The notes: generated by a model not told the origin, from the letters alone. DNA of 64,000 nucleotides from Mycoplasma sp. (GCA_024721275.1 JAMPIX010000002.1:183009-247008), one strand, 5' to 3'; shown: positions 1 through 12,158, numbered from the stretch's first letter. A program made the numbers and translations.

Positions 1-72
1 TCCAGCTTTAAAAGCAGGAATATTTTTTCTTTGTTGTTTATCTTCAACTATAGTTAATAATTTATTTTTCAT
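1..72 (-). CDS. rplS: 50S ribosomal protein L19, N-terminal part
   Basis: The first 24 codons of a minus-strand gene run off the left edge. They begin MKNKLL and contain the stretch RKNIPAFKAG, which matches the N-terminus of L19 (about RTDIPEFRPGD in other bacteria). L19 sits at the 30S/50S interface of the ribosome. An AGAAAGGAAA ribosome binding site lies just upstream, inside the end of trmD, whose stop codon is one base before this start. The order rpsP-trmD-rplS is the classical one, which supports the call although only a fragment is visible. Confidence 0.85.
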   Translation of the reverse strand, partial: MKNKLLTIVEDKQQRKNIPAFKAG

Positions 73-73
73 T

Positions 74-733
74 TTATTTCCTTTCTAATAAATCTGGTCT
101 ATTTCTTTTTGTTTTTTCAAATTTCTTTTGTTTTCTTCATTTCTCAATTTCTTTATGATTTCCATTAAGTAGTACTTCAGGTACTTTCATACCATTGTAA
201 TCTCTTGGTCTTGTGTATTGCGGATAATCTAGCAATCCATCGGAAAAAGAATCGTTTTGATGTGATTCCTCTTTGATAACTCCTGGAACTAATCTGATTA
301 TTGAATCAGCTAATACCATTGACGGAACTTCTCCTCCAGTTAAAACATAATCTCCTATTGATATTTCATCATCAACTAAGTCAACAACTCTTTCATCAAA
401 ACCTTCATATCTTCCTGAAACTAAAACAATATGTTTTTCTTTAGAAAGATCATAGGCCATTTTTTGATTATATTTTTTACCTTGAGGTGATAATAATATT
501 TTTTTACCATCTAAGTTTTTAATTGCTCTATCAACCGGCCCTACTTTAAGAAGCATTCCTGCTCCTCCACCATAAACTTCATCATCAACTTTATTGTGTT
601 TGTTATTTGAGTATTCTCTAATATCAACAACATCAATTTCAATTATCTTTCTTTCAATAGCTTTCTTGATAATTGATTCTCCGATGAATTGTTCAAAATA
701 TTTTGGAAATAAAGTTACAAAAGTAATTTTCAT
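74..733 (-). CDS. trmD: tRNA (guanine-37-N1)-methyltransferase TrmD
   Basis: This 219-residue protein makes m1G37 in tRNAs, using S-adenosylmethionine, to prevent +1 frameshifting. It starts MKITFVTLFPKYF and shows the TrmD knot residues GRYEGFDERV and IGDYVLTGGE (SAM site), then PQYTRPRDYNG and VPEVLLNGNH. An in-frame TGA at 137-139 is the conserved Trp after HKEIEK; reading on gives the canonical RPDLLE tail and a TAA at 74. The start lies 6 nt after the rpsP stop. RimM, which usually sits between rpsP and trmD, is absent here. Confidence 0.97.
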
Positions 734-739
734 ATAAAT

Positions 740-979
740 TTACTTTTTACTAATTTTTTCTTTCTTTAAAATATTTTTAACTGTTGGAGTTGGAACTGCA
801 CCATAACCTAATCATTTTTGAACTAGTTCTTTGTCAATCTTAACAGTTTTTTGTATTGGGAAATATAAACCAACTTCTTCAATGATTCTTCCATCTCTAG
901 GTGCTTTAGCATCAGCTGCAACTATTTTGTACATTGGGAAGTGTTTTTTACCCATTCTTTTTAATCTTAGTTTTACCAT
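740..979 (-). CDS. rpsP: 30S ribosomal protein S16
   Basis: This 79-residue basic protein starts [20 protein letters not shown], the standard S16 N-terminus, followed by [18 protein letters not shown] and a Lys-rich tail ending ISKK. S16 helps assemble the 5' domain of 16S rRNA in the small subunit. A TGA encodes Trp in the QKWLGYGA segment. It is the first gene of the rpsP-trmD-rplS operon; an AAAGAAAGGA site precedes the start. Confidence 0.96.
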
Positions 980-1045
980 ATAAATCCTTTCTTTAATTTA
1001 TGTTATTCTATTATACCAAAATGTAAAGCGTTTTTGCTTTACAAG

Positions 1046-4000
1046 CTAAAAAAGACTTATTTGATTTTTTTCATTTAAATTCTTCAGTATTTTTAGCTCT
1101 TTCATCTTTTCTAAAAGGGTTTTATTAATACGTGTTCTTTTTTGAAAATCTTCTATTGAATTAAATTCTCCAAGCTTTCTTTCATTTTCTATATTCATTG
1201 CAACAGCATCACCAAGTCCATCTATTGCAATAAATGGAGGTATCAATTGTTTATTTTCGTGATCAATAATTCATTTTTTTGCCAATGATTTATGTAAATC
1301 AATATTCGAAATTTTAATTTTTCTTGCAAATGCTTCAAGACATAATTCTAAAATTGGAATTAATGCAATTTCTTTATTAGAAAGTTTATCTAAACCTCTT
1401 TTATTTTTATTTTTTTGCAGAAAAACTAATTTTTCTAAAACAGCTTCCTTTCCTTTATTTATAGTTTCAATATCACTTACATCAGCTCTAGTTGAAAAGT
1501 AAGTAGCATAATATGCTAATGGATGATTTATTTTAAATCATGCAATTCTTCATGCCATTTTTACATAAGCGATAGCATGCGCTTTAGGGAACATATATTT
1601 TATTTTTTGACATGAATCAATATATCATTGAGGAATTTTATTTTTTCTTAAAATATCGACCCATTCATTTGTAAGTCCTCTTCCTTTTCTTACATTTTCC
1701 ATTATTTTAAAAGCAAGAGAATTTTCAATTTTATTATCAATTAAGTAATTCATTATGTCATCTCTACATGAAATTATTTCTGATAGTTTTTTCTTTTGTT
1801 CTTTAACTAAAATTTCAGCATTATTTGTTCAAACATCTGTACCATGTGATAATCCAGAAATTGATACTAAATCACTAAACGATTTTACTTTTACAGACTT
1901 AAGCATTCTTCTAACAAACGATGTTCCAAATTCAGGAATTCCCATAACACCAATTGTTTCACCATTAATATCTTCAGCTTTAATTCCTAAAACTTTTGTT
2001 GATGAAAATAAACTTATAACATCATCATCTATATTAGGAATATCATTTAAATCAACATTAGTAAAATCAACAAGCATTTTTATTGCAGTGGGATCATCGT
2101 GTCCTAACAAATCAAGCTTTAATAAATTATCATGAATTGAATGGAAATCAAAATGCGTTGTCATTCATGCTGATTCAGTATCATTTGCAGGAAAATTTAT
2201 TGGAGTGAAATCGTTTATACTAAATTCTTTTGGTACAACTATTATTCCACCAGGGTGTTGACCGGTTGTTCTTTTGATTCCAGTAATTCCTTTAGCTAAA
2301 AATTCTATTCACGCTTTTGAAATATTCATTTCTTTTGATTCCGCTCATGATTTAACATAACCAAATGCTGTCTTTTCTGCAACAGTAGAAATTGTACCTG
2401 CTCTAAAAGCATGATGATTTCCAAATATTTTTTTTACTTCGTTATGTATTATTGGTTGATAATCACCAGAAAAATTAAGATCTATATCTGGAACTTTATC
2501 AGCTTTAAAACCTAAGAAAACTTCGAATGGAACATTATGTCCTTCTCTATTAAGTTCTGAATTACATTCTGGACATTCTTTTTTAGGTAAATCATAACCA
2601 GAAATATTTGCTGCATCTTCTGGAAATAGTGTGTATTTACAATTCGGACAAACATAATGAGCTGGAAGAGGATTTACTTCTGTTATATCTAATAAAGTTG
2701 CAACAATAGATGAACCCACAGATCCTCTTGAACCAACAAGATAACCATCATTTAATGATTTTAAAACTAAATCATGTGCTATTCAATAAATAACTGAATA
2801 ACCATATTTTATAATTGCATCTAATTCTCTATCAATTCTTTTTTGTATTAATGGATGAATATCGTCTCCGTAAATTGATCTAGCATTATTCATTACATAA
2901 TCTGTAAGCTTTTTATCAACACCATGAATTTTTGGTTTATATAAATCATCTTTTATAATTTTGGTTCTTTCAATCTGATTTAATATTTTTTGTGTATTTG
3001 AAACAACAATTTTTTTGATTACTTCTTCATCTTGAATAAAACTAAAAGCTTGCATCATTTCTTGAGTTGTTAAGAAAAATTGATCAGGATAAACTGGATT
3101 TAATTCACCTCTTCTAAATAGAGGATGCAAACTTCCTCCTAATCCTTTTGAATTAATTATTACTTCATGATATATTTTTGATTCTTCATTTACATATCTA
3201 GCATCAGATGTAGCTACAACAATTTTATTATGTTTTTTTGCTAATTCAAGAACTTGAAAAATATAATTTTTATAGTCATCCATTGTCATAGTTTTTCTTT
3301 TAAACAAGTGTAAGAAAGATGACATTGGTTGAACTTCTATATAATCATATTTTTTAAATTCTTCATCAATTTCCTTTTTTGTTTTTGTAAATATAGCATT
3401 TATTAATCTAGAGTCTAATGATGAAGAACCAATTAAAATGTTTTCATTATTTTTGAGTAATTCATCAAAAAATACAATTGGTCTTTTATAAAAATTATCT
3501 ATGTGACTTTTTGAAACAATTTCAAATAAACGTTTTATACCATCTTGATTTTTTGCAATTATACTAACTGTATTTGCAAACTGTTTTTTGTATAAATCAG
3601 GCGTTGTTAATTTATATAAATAATTTAATGTAAATATTTTATTTTCTTTTAAATCACTCAACATTTTAATAAAAACTTTTGTAAGGACTTCCGCATCATA
3701 ATCAGCTCTATGTGCAACGCTACTATCATATAGAATTCCTAATTTTTTAGAAACTCTTTCTAATCTGAAAGTTCTAAATTTTGGATATAGGGCTCTTGCT
3801 AATTGAAGAGTATCAATGATTGGATTTTTTATTAAAGGAAAACCAAATTGTTCTAATTTTGAATTAAGAAAAGAAATATCAAAAGTAGCATTATGAGCAA
3901 CTAATGTTGTAGTTGTTCCAATTCAATCCATTATTTGTTTTAAACCATCTTCTTGATTAACAGAATTTTCAACCATTTCATTTGTAATATTAGTTATTTT

Positions 4001-5356
4001 TGTTATTTCAGAACTAATTGATTTGTTAGGTTTTATAAAAAATTGTTTTTCCTCAACAATTTTTTTATTTTTATATCTTATTGCTCCAAACTCAATTATG
4101 TCTTCTATATTTGCATATAGTCCTGTTGTTTCTAAATCGAATACAATGTATTCGTTATCATTTAAATTACTATCATTTGCATTTTGAATTAATTTAACAT
4201 CTTTATCAAGAACGTTTACTGTAACTCCATATATTACTTTAAACTTTTTATCATTTCTAGTTAAATTATATGCATTTGGAAAAGCTTGAACATTTTCATA
4301 ATCAGTTATAGCAATTCCTTCATGACCTCATTTTCTAGCTACATTTATATATTCTGAAACATCCGATATTCCATCCATTGAACTAAATTTAGTTCTTAAA
4401 GATAGTTCTACTCTTTTTTCAAAATCATGAGCAGTATCTTCTCTTTCTTCAAACATTGGTTTTGATTTAGTCATAATACTAATCATTACTCCCAATTCAT
4501 TTGAGTAATTATCAGTTTCAAGATTTCCTCTAACTTCAACTCAATCATTTTCTTTAAAGTTTTTATATACTTCAATTTCCTTTTCACTTTTTGTTATGCG
4601 TTTTGCAATAATTGCATCTGTTAAATCAGTTAAATGAAAACTAAAAATATAATATCCACTTTTTGTTACTGTTAAAGCTGTCTTGAAAATTTTTGCTAAG
4701 AATTCAACTTTTTTTTCATAAGTTGTTTTAAATTCGGATATTTTTAATTCAGCATATTTGTTTCTTCTATATTTGGTTTTAGTAGTATTAGTTTCTTTAT
4801 CGTTTTTATCTTCTGCTTTATATTTTTCTTTATTATTTCTAATATTTTTTTTATGTTCAATTTTAGCTTCTTCTAATTCGTTTTTATTTTCTTCATATCT
4901 TACAAGTGATATTTTTTTTAAATTTATTCCGTAATTATTAAAGTGAGTTAAAACTTTTTCTAATAATTTATTAAATTCATCTCATTCTTGGCCATGAATA
5001 AATTTTATTTTCATTTCTTGATCATTTGTATATTCGATGTGATTTTCATTTATTAATTTACATAAATATTTTTGATTTAACTTATCAATAAGAATGTATT
5101 TCAAATAATCAAAAACTTTTTTTCTATCAATATGAAAAAAGTCAGTTTCTATTGTTATGAAACTATCATATTTAAAATTCTGATCCATTTTATCTATAAA
5201 TGCTTTTAATTCACTTACTGGTATAACTATATTAGATTTAATTTTTATATAAAAAACAAAATTCTTTTGATGTACGCTTTCTATAAATGCTTTATTAAAA
5301 GATTCAGAAGGTTTCCAATTTATTTCCTTCCCTAATTTAATTATTGAAATATCCAT
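1046..5356 (-). CDS. polC: DNA polymerase III alpha subunit, PolC type
   Basis: This 1436-residue protein is the Gram-positive type replicative polymerase with a built-in proofreading exonuclease. The exonuclease motif FDLETTG lies near residue 405 and AHNATFD follows. A four-Cys zinc site (CPNC, then CPEC) is near residues 903-931, and the palm aspartates are in [10 protein letters not shown] near 956-964. It must be read through several TGA (Trp) codons. The PHP region looks inactivated: the usual ELHLHT motif reads VELSLRT near residue 317 and TDH reads TDY near 350. It lies 18 nt downstream of ldh and probably shares its transcript. Confidence 0.97.
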
Positions 5357-5374
5357 TAATTATTGACTTTCTAA

Positions 5375-6352
5375 TTATTTAGAAGAATCCGCTAGTGCAT
5401 TTTTATAAGTTTCATCTAATTGTTTTACAGATTTATCAAATTGCTCTTTTTCTTCACTATTCATATCTAATTCGATAATTTCAGCAATTCCATCTTTATT
5501 AATAATAGCAGGTGTTCCAACATATAGACCTTCATATCCGTATTCACCATTTAATTTAGCTCCAACAGCAAGAATTTCATTAGTATCTCTTAAAACTGCA
5601 TGTGCTATGTTAGCCAATGATGAACCTATTCCATAAAAAGTAGCTCTTTTCTTTTCTATAATGTTGTAAGCTTTTTTATAAACAATTTCATGAATTTCTT
5701 TTAATTCAGAATTTGATATATTATTTTTTTCTAAAAAGTGTTGTAAAGGTTTTCCAGAAACAGAAGCTGAAGAAAATACTGAAACAGAAGAATCTCCATG
5801 CTCTCCAGCAACATATGCTGATATTGAAGTAGGTGCAACACCAATTCTTGATGAAAGTTCAAATCTTAATCTTGCTGTATCAAGTGATGTACCTGATCCA
5901 ATAACTTTATTTGATTTGTAACCAGTTATATTTTGATAAGCTGTTGTTAAAATATCAACAGGATTTGATGCAATTATTGTTATTCCATCAAAAGCGGTTT
6001 TTTTAATTGCATTTGCAATTGTACTCATGATTTTTATATTATCACCAATCATGTTTAATCTTGTTTCACCTGGTTTTTGAGGTCTACCTGCACATATTAC
6101 TATAATGTCGCAATCATCAATATTTGCTTTACCATTTAAAAAATCATCATAATTTACTGCTCTAGTTTTTCAAGGAACAAAATTTGTAGGTGATGCATCC
6201 TCCAAATCTAACTTATTTCCTTCTACAGCCATATTATTAACATCAATTATTGTGTACTCATCAGCAACACCTCTGTTCATTGCGGAAAACAAGAATGATG
6301 TTCCCACTGCTCCTGCACCTATTAATGCAATTTTTCTACTTTTTATTTCCAT
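5375..6352 (-). CDS. ldh: L-lactate dehydrogenase
   Basis: This 325-residue cytoplasmic enzyme reduces pyruvate to L-lactate and regenerates NAD+, the end step of fermentative glycolysis. The NAD-binding motif GAGAVG is at residues 13-18. The specificity loop reads RPQKPGETR, with Gln rather than the Arg of malate dehydrogenases, so lactate is preferred over malate. The catalytic His is H185 in AGEHGDSS. One TGA Trp codon follows residue 60. The length is normal for the family. polC lies 18 nt downstream on the same strand. Confidence 0.96.
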
Positions 6353-6408
6353 TTTTATACCTACCCTATATTTTTATTAATCAATAATATTATAAACAAT
6401 ATAAAATA

Positions 6409-7254
6409 TTATTTTATTTTTTTAAAACTTTGTCATTTATCTCATATGCTAGAAATTTTGTCTTCAGCTAATTTTTTACCATAATAAACAGCAGGAACTG
6501 CAGCTAATGGACCTAATAAATATGCTCAATAAATTTGCATTCCGCTAGTTCCACCTTTAACAATATCAAAAACTAAATTTGTTCCTAATGATCTTGCAGG
6601 ATTTCATCCAACAGTTCCTAATTCTAATAAAGCAGCAACACCAAATCCAACAACTAATACAATTCCTAATTCTTTTACAAAAAGAGACTTACTTCTCTCG
6701 TTAAATACAGATAATAATAAAATTACACAACCGGTAAATTCACCAATAAATGCAACAAGATGTCTTAAAAATGTACCTGGTTGTGTCGCATCCCCAGCAC
6801 CAGTATTAGCTCTAAAAGCAGCTCATGTATTATGTAATGAAGTTATTTCATTACCAGCTACAGGATTTACTTTATATGATATTCATTGGGTAAATACAAT
6901 TAATCCGCCGGCAGTTATCCCACCTAAAAATTGTATTAATATTTTTGATAATCCAAAACTATAATGATTCTCTTTAGCTAACATTCTATAAGAACTTACA
7001 ATTGGATTTAAATCACATGATCATCTTGCAAAAATAGAGATACAAAATAAAATATCTAGAGCAACTCAAAAACCTACAACTAAGTGCGATCCTGACCCTC
7101 TTGCCCCAGATATTATTTCTTCAAATGCTTTTGAATTAGCTCCAAAAGTTACTCCTAAAAGTCCAATTGCTCAAGTTAAAAATATTGTTCCAAAATATTC
7201 AGATGTTAAGGCAATTATTCAATTTTTTTTATTCTTTGGTTTTCCGTCTTTCAT
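6409..7254 (-). CDS. MIP family channel (aquaporin/glycerol facilitator-like)
   Basis: This 281-residue integral membrane protein has the two half-helix motifs of major intrinsic proteins: DLNPIVS in the first half and GWNPARS in the second. The first motif carries Ile where most members have Ala (NPA), so the pore may differ from standard aquaporins. About six membrane segments are visible. It probably passes water, glycerol or other small neutral solutes. A second, more typical glycerol facilitator lies at 10353-11102. The substrate cannot be decided from sequence alone. Confidence 0.85.
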
Positions 7255-7300
7255 ACTTTAATTATAAATCAATTTTATATGATTTAAAAAAATTGACCCC

Positions 7301-8050
7301 TTAAATAAAATCATTTATTATTGCAAATGCACTTAAAGCAATTAAAAGAACAACACCAACAATAGAAATAGTCATTTTTACATTGAGTGGTATTTTTCTT
7401 TTTGTTATTTTTTCAAATGTTACTTCTAATGATTTATATCCATCTAACGGCGGCATAGGAATTAAATTAAATAATCCTAAATTTATAGAAAAAGCTACAA
7501 GTAATGAGAAAAATTGTGTTCCTCATGATCCAACAGTGGTTTTTGATCCATCTTCTACTATTCTACCAATTGAATGGATATTTCCAGGATTTGTAAAAAT
7601 TCCTATTAACCCTTTTACAACAGTAGCAAATGATTGATATAAAAAATCAGGATATGATATTTTATTATTTGTTTTTATTAAAAAGAAAAATAGAGAGATT
7701 AGTAATGCAAATAAAATATTGAAGATTATTCCGCCATATGTAAAAAGCATTCTTTGTCAATAGTTCATATTTTCAATCATTTGATCATCTCTAACAACTT
7801 CATCCGGATATATTTCTTTTAATTCTTCTGAAGCAGGAATTACAAATCCTCCAAGAGGTAAAACTCTTATACAATATCTTGTTTTCTTTCCTTGATGTAC
7901 AAAAATTTTTGGACCAAAACCAATAGAATATTCAATTATTTTTACACCAGAAAGACGACCAACAATAAAGTGGCCAAATTCATGAATAGTTACTACTACT
8001 AATAGAGTAAAAATTACAATTAATATTCAAATAAGTATATCCACAAGCAC
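7301..8050 (-). CDS. rseP: site-2 protease, M50 family (RseP/RasP-like)
   Basis: This 249-residue membrane metalloprotease cleaves substrates within the membrane, such as signal peptide remnants or anti-sigma factors in relatives. The zinc motif HEFGH is in the first helix and the LDG motif appears as NLIPMPPLDGY in the third. No clear PDZ domain is seen, so it is shorter than RseP of most bacteria, which have about 420 residues. The start is a GTG directly after the cdsA stop; a GTG six bases later is an alternative. The order frr-cdsA-rseP is conserved in Firmicutes. Confidence 0.9.
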
Positions 8051-8923
8051 CTACATAACTTCACTAACAATTATAACAAAAACTATTGTTACTAATATTA
8101 GCGAATCAATCCGATCAAGAATACCACCATGTCCTGGTATTATGTTAGAAAAGTCTTTTATATTTGATTCTCTTTTTATTTTTGAAAATAAAAGATCTCC
8201 AAACACTGATGCAATAGGTAAAAATAATAATAATAAAGAAAAAGCAATTCAAAAATTAGAAACACCATTAAGAACACTTGTAAAATAACAGAATAATCCG
8301 ATAAATAAAATTGCAAAAACATATCCAGTAATTGCACCTTCTCATGTTTTTTTAGGAGAAATATTTGGCGCTAATTTTGTTTTTCCAAATAAGCTTCCAC
8401 CAAAATATGCCATAGTATCTGAAATAACTGTAACTGATACAAGTAAAATTAAGAACTCTCATGAGAATGAACTTAATGAAAATAAAGATTTAAAGAAAAT
8501 TGGAATTATTATAGATATAGACATTAAATAAAAAAATGTTGACATCTTTATTTCATAAAAAAATGGCATAAGCAAAATATAAAATAAAATTGGAATTAAA
8601 ATATAAGATCAATCTATTAATCCGCCAATTAAAGTAATATTATTCACTCCTAAATTTGCATTTAATACAGAATCTAGATAATCTCAATCAATAAAGAAAA
8701 ATACAAACATAAAAATTGTTGGTGAAAACTTAACTCATAAATTTATTTTTAAATGCTTTGTTGACTCATATAAAGTATATGTTCCAATTAATAAAAATAT
8801 AGAAAGACCAATAGATCTACCAATAATTCCTTGTTCAGATAATATATAAAAAAGTGGTGCTAAAATAACAATCAGCACAATTGCTGATATATATCTATAA
8901 TTTATTTTAGCTTTAGCTTTCAT
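8051..8923 (-). CDS. cdsA: phosphatidate cytidylyltransferase
   Basis: This 290-residue, multi-pass membrane enzyme makes CDP-diacylglycerol from phosphatidate and CTP, feeding cardiolipin and phosphatidylglycerol synthesis. It has about eight hydrophobic segments. The C-terminal signature appears as [10 protein letters not shown], the family's GxxDRxDS motif. The ATG follows the frr stop without a gap (TAAATG), and the stop abuts the GTG of the site-2 protease, so the three are translationally coupled. Cardiolipin synthase at 40470-41957 would use its product downstream. Confidence 0.94.
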
Positions 8924-9475
8924 TTAAATTGTTAACAATTCACTTTCTTTTATTTTGAAAATCTCATCAATTTTTTTAATAGATTCATTTGTTAAATCTT
9001 GTGAAGAATTGATTGCATCTTTTTCAGAATCTTCCGGTAATTTTAAAGCTTTTATTTCTTTGTTTGAATGTTGTCTAATTTGTCTAATTGCTATTTTTGA
9101 AGTTTCAGTAAACTCTTTAGCCATTTTTACAAATTGTAAACGTTTTTCTCTTGTTAAAGGAGGAATAATTATTCTAATTTTATCTCCTTCATCTTGAGGA
9201 TTTAATCCTAAAATTTTATTTTCTCTTATAGAATGAACAATATCTTTTAAAATAGATCTGTCAAATGGAACAATAAGTAATTGTCTTGCTTCAGGCGCAG
9301 AAATACTTGCCAATTGTGAAATTGGTGTATATTCTTCATAGTAATTAACTTTTACTGATTCAAGCAGTTTTGGGTTTGCAGAACCTGCTGATATTTTTGA
9401 TAAATTAGATTTCAATTTATCTATTTTTGAATTCATTTCCTCTTTTGCAAGATCTAATATAAAATCTAAATCCAT
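8924..9475 (-). CDS. frr: ribosome recycling factor
   Basis: This 183-residue protein splits post-termination ribosomes together with EF-G. It starts MDLDFILDLAKEEM and contains the conserved SAGSANPKLLESVKVNYYEE and the PLTREKRLQFVKMAKE stretch of the three-helix bundle. The length is normal. It begins 2 nt after the pyrH stop and is directly followed by cdsA, the usual pyrH-frr-cdsA gene order. Confidence 0.97.
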   Translation of the reverse strand: MDLDFILDLAKEEMNSKIDKLKSNLSKISAGSANPKLLESVKVNYYEEYTPISQLASISAPEARQLLIVPFDRSILKDIVHSIRENKILGLNPQDEGDKIRIIIPPLTREKRLQFVKMAKEFTETSKIAIRQIRQHSNKEIKALKLPEDSEKDAINSSQDLTNESIKKIDEIFKIKESELLTI

Positions 9476-9477
9476 AA

Positions 9478-10191
9478 TTATTTAGTAATCCTTGTTGATT
9501 TTGTTTTTCCTGTAATTGCATTTACAATAGCATCTTTACCTTTGATGTTGAATACTATTGTTTCAATACCATTATCTCTTGAAATAGATGATGCAGTACT
9601 ATCCATAACTTTTAAGTCTAATTCAATCATTTGTTTATATGTAATTTCTTCAAAGAATTTTGCATTTGGATTTGTTTTTGGATCGCTATCATAAACTCCA
9701 TCAACACCATTCTTAGCCATTAATATTTTTTTAGCTCCTAGTTCTGATGCAACTAATGAAGCTGTTGAATCTGTTGTAAAGAAAGGTCTACCTGTTCCAC
9801 CAACAAAAATAACAATATTCTTTTCTTTTAAATATATGTCTGCTTGTCCTTGAATATAACCAGCAACTACTCTTTCATTCATTTCAATTGCAGATTGAAC
9901 TTTTGTAGGAATTGATAATTCATTAAAAACCCCTTGTAATGCTAAACCATTCATTACTGTTGCTAACATACCAATATAGTCAGCTTTGTTTCTTTCAATA
10001 CCGTTTTTTGCAGCTGATGCACCACGTCAAAAGTTTCCTCCACCAACAACAATTCCAATCTCGTAATCTAAATCATGTAATTGTTTAATTTCATTAGCTA
10101 GATTCTTAACTATTTCATAATCAATATCAAGACCTTCTTTTTTATTTGATAAAGATTCACCTGATACTTTTAATATTATTCTTTCACTCAT
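9478..10191 (-). CDS. pyrH: UMP kinase
   Basis: This 237-residue enzyme phosphorylates UMP to UDP with ATP. It is a bacterial amino-acid-kinase-fold protein: ILKVSGESL at the N-terminus, [12 protein letters not shown] for nucleotide binding, and [18 protein letters not shown] in the middle. It includes a TGA Trp codon in GGNFW. It is the first gene of the pyrH-frr-cdsA-rseP block, with a TATAAT box at 10232-10237 upstream, divergent from glpF. Confidence 0.96.
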
Positions 10192-10231
10192 ATTTCTACT
10201 TTTCACCCTTTAATTACTTTTACTTTATTTT

Positions 10232-10237
10232 ATTATA
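10232..10237 (-). promoter_or_regulatory. -10 box upstream of pyrH
   Basis: On the minus strand this reads TATAAT, about 40 nt before the pyrH start, within AT-rich DNA. The spacing leaves a leader that carries a GGGTGAAA-like ribosome binding region. No clear -35 box is visible. Confidence 0.55.
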
Positions 10238-10316
10238 CTAAAAAATGAATTTACATATTCAAAGGTATGTTATTTTATATTTAGAATTTTAATTTACTTT
10301 TTTTAAATAAAGAGAA

Positions 10317-10322
10317 TATAAT
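10317..10322 (+). promoter_or_regulatory. -10 box upstream of glpF
   Basis: A TATAAT box (in GAGAATATAATTTA) lies 30 nt before the glpF ATG. It is followed by an AAAGAAAGGAT ribosome binding site at about 10340-10349. The box faces away from the pyrH promoter, so the 160-bp gap serves both divergent genes. Confidence 0.55.
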
Positions 10323-10352
10323 TTATTTGTAAAGAAAACAAAGAAAGGATAA

Positions 10353-11102
10353 ATGAACAATATGAATATAATGGATATTTTTACTGGCGAATTATTGGGT
10401 ACAATGGTACTAATAATCTTAGGTAATGGTGTTGTTGCAAATGTTACTTTTTCAAAAACATATGGATCAAAATCAGGATTGATTGTTATTGCATTTGGAT
10501 GAGCAATTGCTGTTTTTTCAGGAGTCATGGTAGCAAATTATTGAGGTACTGGAGGACATTTAAATCCAGCAGTTACAATTGGTCAATATGTCGGAGGGAA
10601 AATAGGTAGTGATGAAGCATTTACATATTTTGGTGCTGAATTACTTGGAGCAATTTTGGGTCAAATTGTTGTAGATATTTTTTACTGACAACATATAAAA
10701 GAAGAAAAAATGGCAACAGTTTTAGGAATGCATTCAACTGCTCCTACACATAAGAAAGCAGTTTACAACAATCTATTCTCAGAGTTTGTAGGAACAAGTA
10801 TTCTTGTTATCGCTGCATACTTTGGAATTCAAGCTGGTTGATTTGCTGGAGCACCACTTGCTGTTGCATTAGTTGTTCTTGTTATAGGATTATCATTAGG
10901 AGGTACAACAGGTTATGCAATTAATCCTGTAAGAGATTTAATGCCAAGAGTTGTACACTTTGTAATGTATTCAATGATGAAAAAACAATTAGGACTTACA
11001 AATGGTGAAAAAGTAGAATCAAATTGAACATATTCTTGAATTCCTGTTGTAGCACCGCTTGCTGCAGGATCAATAGTTGGATTATTTGTATTTAGAGTTT
11101 AA
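10353..11102 (+). CDS. glpF: glycerol uptake facilitator
   Basis: This 249-residue six-helix MIP channel has GGHLNPAVT in the first half and [12 protein letters not shown] in the second. The Asp after NPxR is the hallmark of glycerol facilitators rather than strict water channels. Glycerol entry would feed glycerol-3-phosphate and lipid metabolism. Several Trp residues are TGA-coded. The start was chosen by the ribosome binding site 4-12 nt upstream. It is one of the few plus-strand genes here, convergent with the YihY gene and ended by a shared terminator. Confidence 0.93.
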
Positions 11103-11134
11103 CTTACATTTAAAATAAGAAAATTATCAAAAGA

Positions 11135-11160
11135 AAAAAATACATTTAGTTGTATTTTTT
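11135..11160. terminator. bidirectional terminator between glpF and the YihY gene
   Basis: The arms AAAAAATACA and TGTATTTTTT form a 10-bp stem around a 6-nt loop. Read on either strand it ends in a T run, so it can stop transcripts from both convergent genes. Its last base overlaps the stop codon of the minus-strand gene. Confidence 0.75.
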
Positions 11161-12158
11161 TATTTCTTAGAAAATGTTTTTTTAGGAATCGTTTTTCCAT
11201 TGTAATGAGTATTATAGAAAACAACATTTACAACCATTCCAACATAAATAAAATAAGAAACAAATAACATTGACATAGCCATTGTCATAAATGGCGCAAT
11301 AATTCCAAAAGCTGAATATTTTAATGTGTATCTTGTGATAACACCAAATAGTAAAATGAAAGCTAATGTTGGAATAGTAACAGCTACAGAACCTGGATGA
11401 ACATGTCTTCATTTCATTTTAAATCTTGGAGCTAAAATAAATAGTAATACAAAACCACCATATAAATATACAAACCCCGCTAATGTTAAAAATACTCAAA
11501 ATAAAACGTTATATGTAGTTGAATTTGTTGTTAAACCAATTGCATTTAAGAAAAGTGGTAATAACGCTCATCCCAACATTCCAATTGCAACAAATAAAGA
11601 GAATGCTAAAACTATAGTCATTCCTTTAATTCTATTCATTCAAAATCCACCAAATTTTTCATGGCCATAAACATGCGACAAGGTAAATATAAATTTAGAA
11701 AATCCTGCTGAAGCAATTCAAGCAGAAATTAAAATCAATGTAATTGATGAAATAGTTTGAGTTAAAGATGAACTAAAAAGAACAAGATTACTAGAATCAA
11801 TCTTTATATCCTTTAAAAAATGATCTTGAACATAGGACGTAACATTTTCACTAAAGGAAATGAGGTATAAAGCAATAATCAAAGTCGGGACAAAAGCCAT
11901 AATCAAATAAAAAGCAAAAGCAGGTGGTATAAATACAAAGTCTTTTGAAGTTATTCTTTTATAAGCTTTATGAATTATATTTCTATTTTTTCTTTCATTC
12001 TTTCAATGAACAGGTCTAATAGAAACTCTAAGAGCAATTCATATAAAAAATTTAACTATTCTTTCATCAAGCGGAATAGTTCTTCTTTTAACTAAGACAA
12101 CCTCAGACATGTAGGCTTTTACTTTATCTTTATTTTTTAACTTATTAAACATACTCAT
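11160..12158 (-). CDS. YihY/BrkB family inner membrane protein
   Basis: This 332-residue membrane protein has an N-terminal cytoplasmic part of about 80 residues followed by roughly six hydrophobic segments. Its FVFIPPAFAFYLIMAFVPTL entry helix and late GWALLPLFLN and FRxMKWRHVHPGS-like stretches fit the YihY/BrkB family, often misnamed ribonuclease BN. The molecular function is not established. ATG at 12158 or 12152 are both possible starts. It lies 12 nt downstream of gatB on the same strand. Confidence 0.75.

Noticed and set aside
10289..10528. Minus-strand ORF over the start of glpF
   Set aside because: Shadow of the plus-strand glpF gene, with low-complexity content and no ribosome binding site.
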